DNA from: Polaromonas sp.
GTDB lineage: Bacteria; Pseudomonadota; Gammaproteobacteria; Burkholderiales; Burkholderiaceae_C
Length of the DNA stretch: 7,567 nucleotides
Assembly (NCBI GenBank): GCA_026786065.1
Contig: JAJAYS010000064.1
Coordinates: forward strand, 1 to 7,567
Reading direction: 5' to 3'
Positions 5,894 through 7,567 of the stretch are shown in pieces. A model generated the notes under the pieces. The model made no database searches and was not told the origin of the DNA. It was given only the letters and a program-made list of their open reading frames with translations. How positions within the stretch are numbered: the stretch's first letter is position 1; the number at the start of each line of letters is the position of its first letter. Both the position numbers and the translations under genes were made by a program.

Positions 5894-6679
5894 ATGGTCA
5901 GTACGAAGAATAAAGTTTTCGCAATCTCTTTGCTCGCGTTAGCGGCCTTGGCCGGTTGCGGCGGCGGAGGCGGTAGTTCCACACCAGTAGCTGCTGCACC
6001 TGCACCAATACCTGCAGACGAAGGTGTTTTCGGTGGCATGCTCACCGGTAGCACAAGCAGAGCTTTCAATTTGCTAATTCTTGAAAATGGGGATTTCTGG
6101 ACACTGTATGGCACTCAAACGGCCAATGTGTTCGGTATTGCCGGTTTTGTTCAAGGTACGGGTACCTCTAATAACGGAAACTTCACTTCGTCAAATGCAA
6201 AGGATTTTGGTTTTTCTCCTGCCGTTTCGAACACAGTGAACGCGACATATGACCCAACGGCCAAAACAATTTCGGGAAAGGCAGTCGCAGGAACAAGCAC
6301 TGTGACGTTTACCGGTGGTCCTCTCGCTGAATCGCTTTATGATTACAACTCGGCCGCATCTTTAACAACGATTGCTGGTGCGTGGTCAACGACCAGCCTG
6401 ACTGGCGAAGGTGTGGCGATAAATATTGCCTCTTCTGGTTCGTTTACCGCCCTGTCAAGCCTTGGGTGCGCATTCAGCGGTACCGTCACACCAAGGGCAT
6501 CGGGTAAGAACGTTTTCAACGTTGCTTTGACTTTTGGTGCTGCGCCTTGTGCGCTTGCCGGTCAATCAGCATCAGGCATTGCACTCGCTTATCCAGTGAG
6601 CGGTGGGAAGACTCAACTGCTTGTGGCCGCAACTGATACCACGCGAAATTATGGTGCGGCAGTATTTGGCACTCGCTAA
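5894..6679 (+). CDS. Gly-rich lipoprotein of unknown function
   Basis: The 261-residue protein starts with a lipoprotein signal: basic STKNK, a hydrophobic stretch and the lipobox LAGC, with Cys22 as the lipidated residue. GGGGGSSTP and an Ala/Pro-rich tether (to about residue 42) follow. With no Asp after Cys22, outer-membrane sorting is expected. The rest is rich in Gly, Ser, Thr and alternating hydrophobics, which suggests beta strands in two units: about 43-140 (GVFGGMLTGS...LENGDFWTLYG...VQGTG) and about 155-261 (GAWSTTSLTGE...SSGSFTALSS...FSGTV). Cys192 and Cys219 could form a disulfide. I recognise a lipoprotein type frequent in Burkholderiales but know no function. The start is fixed by AGGA (5881-5884) and the signal peptide. 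The gene looks more A/T-rich than the core genes and stands alone, consistent with accessory DNA. Confidence 0.85.
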   Translation: MVSTKNKVFAISLLALAALAGCGGGGGSSTPVAAAPAPIPADEGVFGGMLTGSTSRAFNLLILENGDFWTLYGTQTANVFGIAGFVQGTGTSNNGNFTSSNAKDFGFSPAVSNTVNATYDPTAKTISGKAVAGTSTVTFTGGPLAESLYDYNSAASLTTIAGAWSTTSLTGEGVAINIASSGSFTALSSLGCAFSGTVTPRASGKNVFNVALTFGAAPCALAGQSASGIALAYPVSGGKTQLLVAATDTTRNYGAAVFGTR

Positions 6680-6704
6680 ATGTCAAGTCCCGGCTGATTA
6701 AAAA

Positions 6705-6734
6705 CCCGTTTCACAAACAAATCGGGCCTTTTCA
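6705..6734 (+). terminator. Weak terminator candidate after the lipoprotein gene
   Basis: CCCGTTT (6705-6711) pairs with AAATCGGG (6719-6726), with one bulged T, around a 7-base loop. CCTTTTC follows, a short T-run. It lies 25 bases after the lipoprotein stop. The stem is short, so confidence is modest. Confidence 0.4.
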
Positions 6735-7203
6735 CCAAACAGGTCCGTATCAGTTAGCGTTCTGTGGGTGACCAGTTGACGAATTGCAAGCGATCAATTC
6801 GGCTAAAATTGCTGGAAAATCCGAAGATGAAATTCGCGATATCGCCGATTTTCTTCATCTCAAACGGTCATATCTGAATGTTTAGATTTGGATCGCCTTG
6901 GCAGGCTAGCCGCACCGATCGCGAGCGATTCACTAAAAATGTAGGCCATACGGGTATTCCCGGTTGACCATGTAAGCCGTGCCGGGACCTCCGGGGCCGC
7001 AACGCCCAAGCGACCAATCTGGATCAACGACACCGATACAGCAAACGCGGTCGATTGCATCGCTCGAGTCAACGGCGGCTCCCGGCCACCGGCTGACGGT
7101 CGGGGAAATTCAGGGGACCCGCTTATGGCACTTAACAGTTCTTAAATTCCGAAAAAATATCTGATAACGCAACTGAATTGCTACAAAGCGCGCGTTCACC
7201 CGA
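6735..7203. other. Stretch with no convincing gene
   Basis: No ORF here has a convincing start, ribosome site or recognisable product. Two open stretches look somewhat protein-like and may be remnants. On the + strand, 6772-6882 reads PVDELQAINSAKIAGK then SEDEIRDIADFLHLKR and SYLNV before TAG (6883-6885), with no start codon. On the - strand, 7109-6936 is open for 58 codons and includes GPGGPGTAYMVNREYPYGLH. The A/T-richer part after 7130 abuts the 3' end of the minus-strand gene. Confidence 0.5.
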
Positions 7204-7221
7204 CTAAAGAGCGTGCGCTTT
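7185..7221 (-). terminator. Hairpin at the 3' end of the DUF2237 gene
   Basis: AAAGCGCGCG (7185-7194) pairs with CGTGCGCTTT (7212-7221) over ten bases with one G-T wobble. Read on the - strand, the stem begins in the last codons of the DUF2237 gene and encloses its TAG stop in a 17-base loop. Only TTTGT follows the stem, so it may protect the transcript end rather than stop transcription efficiently. Confidence 0.4.
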
Positions 7222-7563
7222 GAGCTGCTCCAGGTTCACTATCTCCAGGGCTTTGGGGTGGGTAGCCTCCAAGTGCACCGATGGGGCCATGCCGGCGTGC
7301 AGTGCCTCCAACCAACGATTGACGCACAGGCACCAGCGGTCGCCGGGGCGCAAGCCCGCAAAGCGATATTCGGGCCGGGGGGTGACCAGATCATTCCCCC
7401 GCTCTAGAGAATAGGCCAAAAAATCGGCAGTAACTTTGGCGCAGACTACATGGGTCCCGTGGTCGTGGGCGTCGGTGTTGCAGCAGCCGTCTCGGTAGTA
7501 ACCGGTAAGTGGGTCATACGAGCAGGGCTGCAATGCAGTGCCTAAAACATTGAGGGCTGACAT
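7204..7563 (-). CDS. DUF2237 family protein
   Basis: The 119-residue protein matches the DUF2237 (PF09996) pattern along its length: NVLGTALQPCSYDPLTGYYRDGCC (residues 5-28), HVVCAKVTADFL (38-49), SLERGNDLVTPRPEY (52-66), GLRPGDRWCLCVNRW (70-84) and a C-terminal LEATHPKALEIVNLEQLKAHA. Cys14, Cys27, Cys28, Cys41, Cys78 and Cys80 are conserved-looking and could bind a metal, which is inference. There is no signal peptide or membrane segment, so it is likely cytoplasmic. The family is widespread in bacteria and its function is unknown to me. The start is the ATG at 7563-7561, where the family normally begins. Only four bases of upstream sequence remain, so the promoter and ribosome site are outside the window. 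It faces the lipoprotein gene convergently. Confidence 0.93.
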   Translation of the reverse strand: MSALNVLGTALQPCSYDPLTGYYRDGCCNTDAHDHGTHVVCAKVTADFLAYSLERGNDLVTPRPEYRFAGLRPGDRWCLCVNRWLEALHAGMAPSVHLEATHPKALEIVNLEQLKAHAL

Positions 7564-7567
7564 GAAC

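Noticed and set aside
6936..7109. 58-codon open minus-strand frame containing GPGGPGTAYMVNREYPYG, and the overlapping 70-codon ORF 7072-6860
   Set aside because: The first has no ATG at its start and no family match. The second is an ordinary-looking GC-driven frame. Neither has a ribosome site, so neither is called as a gene.
7100..7150. GGGGAAATTCAGGGGACC segment recalling REP elements linked to RAYT transposases
   Set aside because: No inverted partner copy or transposase lies in the window, so the resemblance cannot be supported.

Overview
This window looks like a chromosomal segment of a betaproteobacterium, most likely order Burkholderiales and possibly Comamonadaceae-like. The reasons are the gene order rpmI-rplT-pheS-pheT-ihfA-merR-tRNA-Pro, the sequence character of the IHF-alpha, L20 and MlrA-like MerR proteins, and a Gly-rich lipoprotein type I associate with that order. 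The placement rests on recognition, not on a database search.

Positions 1-5303 are ordinary conserved core, all on the + strand. They hold the last codons of ribosomal protein L35 (rpmI), complete rplT, a strong intrinsic terminator or attenuator, pheS and pheT (the two subunits of phenylalanyl-tRNA synthetase), ihfA (the alpha subunit of the nucleoid protein IHF), a MerR-type regulator with a TTG start, and a tRNA-Pro with anticodon GGG. The theme is translation (ribosome, tRNA charging, tRNA) plus DNA architecture. Points of interest here are the 121-base pheS-pheT gap, a 10-bp inverted repeat before the merR gene, and a 22-codon ORF that abuts the merR TTG start.

From about 5304 onward the character changes. 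A clean terminator closes the tRNA. It is followed by a 12-bp near-perfect tandem repeat of a kind I associate with tRNA-targeting integrase islands. Next comes a decayed gene whose reading can be restored by one C-to-T reversal and one single-base deletion, giving a small HExxH-containing protein that resembles phage or prophage hypothetical proteins. This stretch is best read as the scar of an old insertion at tRNA-Pro.

The last third holds a complete Gly-rich outer-membrane-type lipoprotein of unknown function (5894-6679, +), about 500 bases without a convincing gene (6680-7203), and a complete DUF2237-family protein on the - strand (7204-7563). No CRISPR array, intact insertion sequence, integrase or clear new defence system is visible. 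The best candidate for something undescribed is the tRNA-Pro scar with its HExxH pseudogene, followed by the lipoprotein with an apparent internal duplication.
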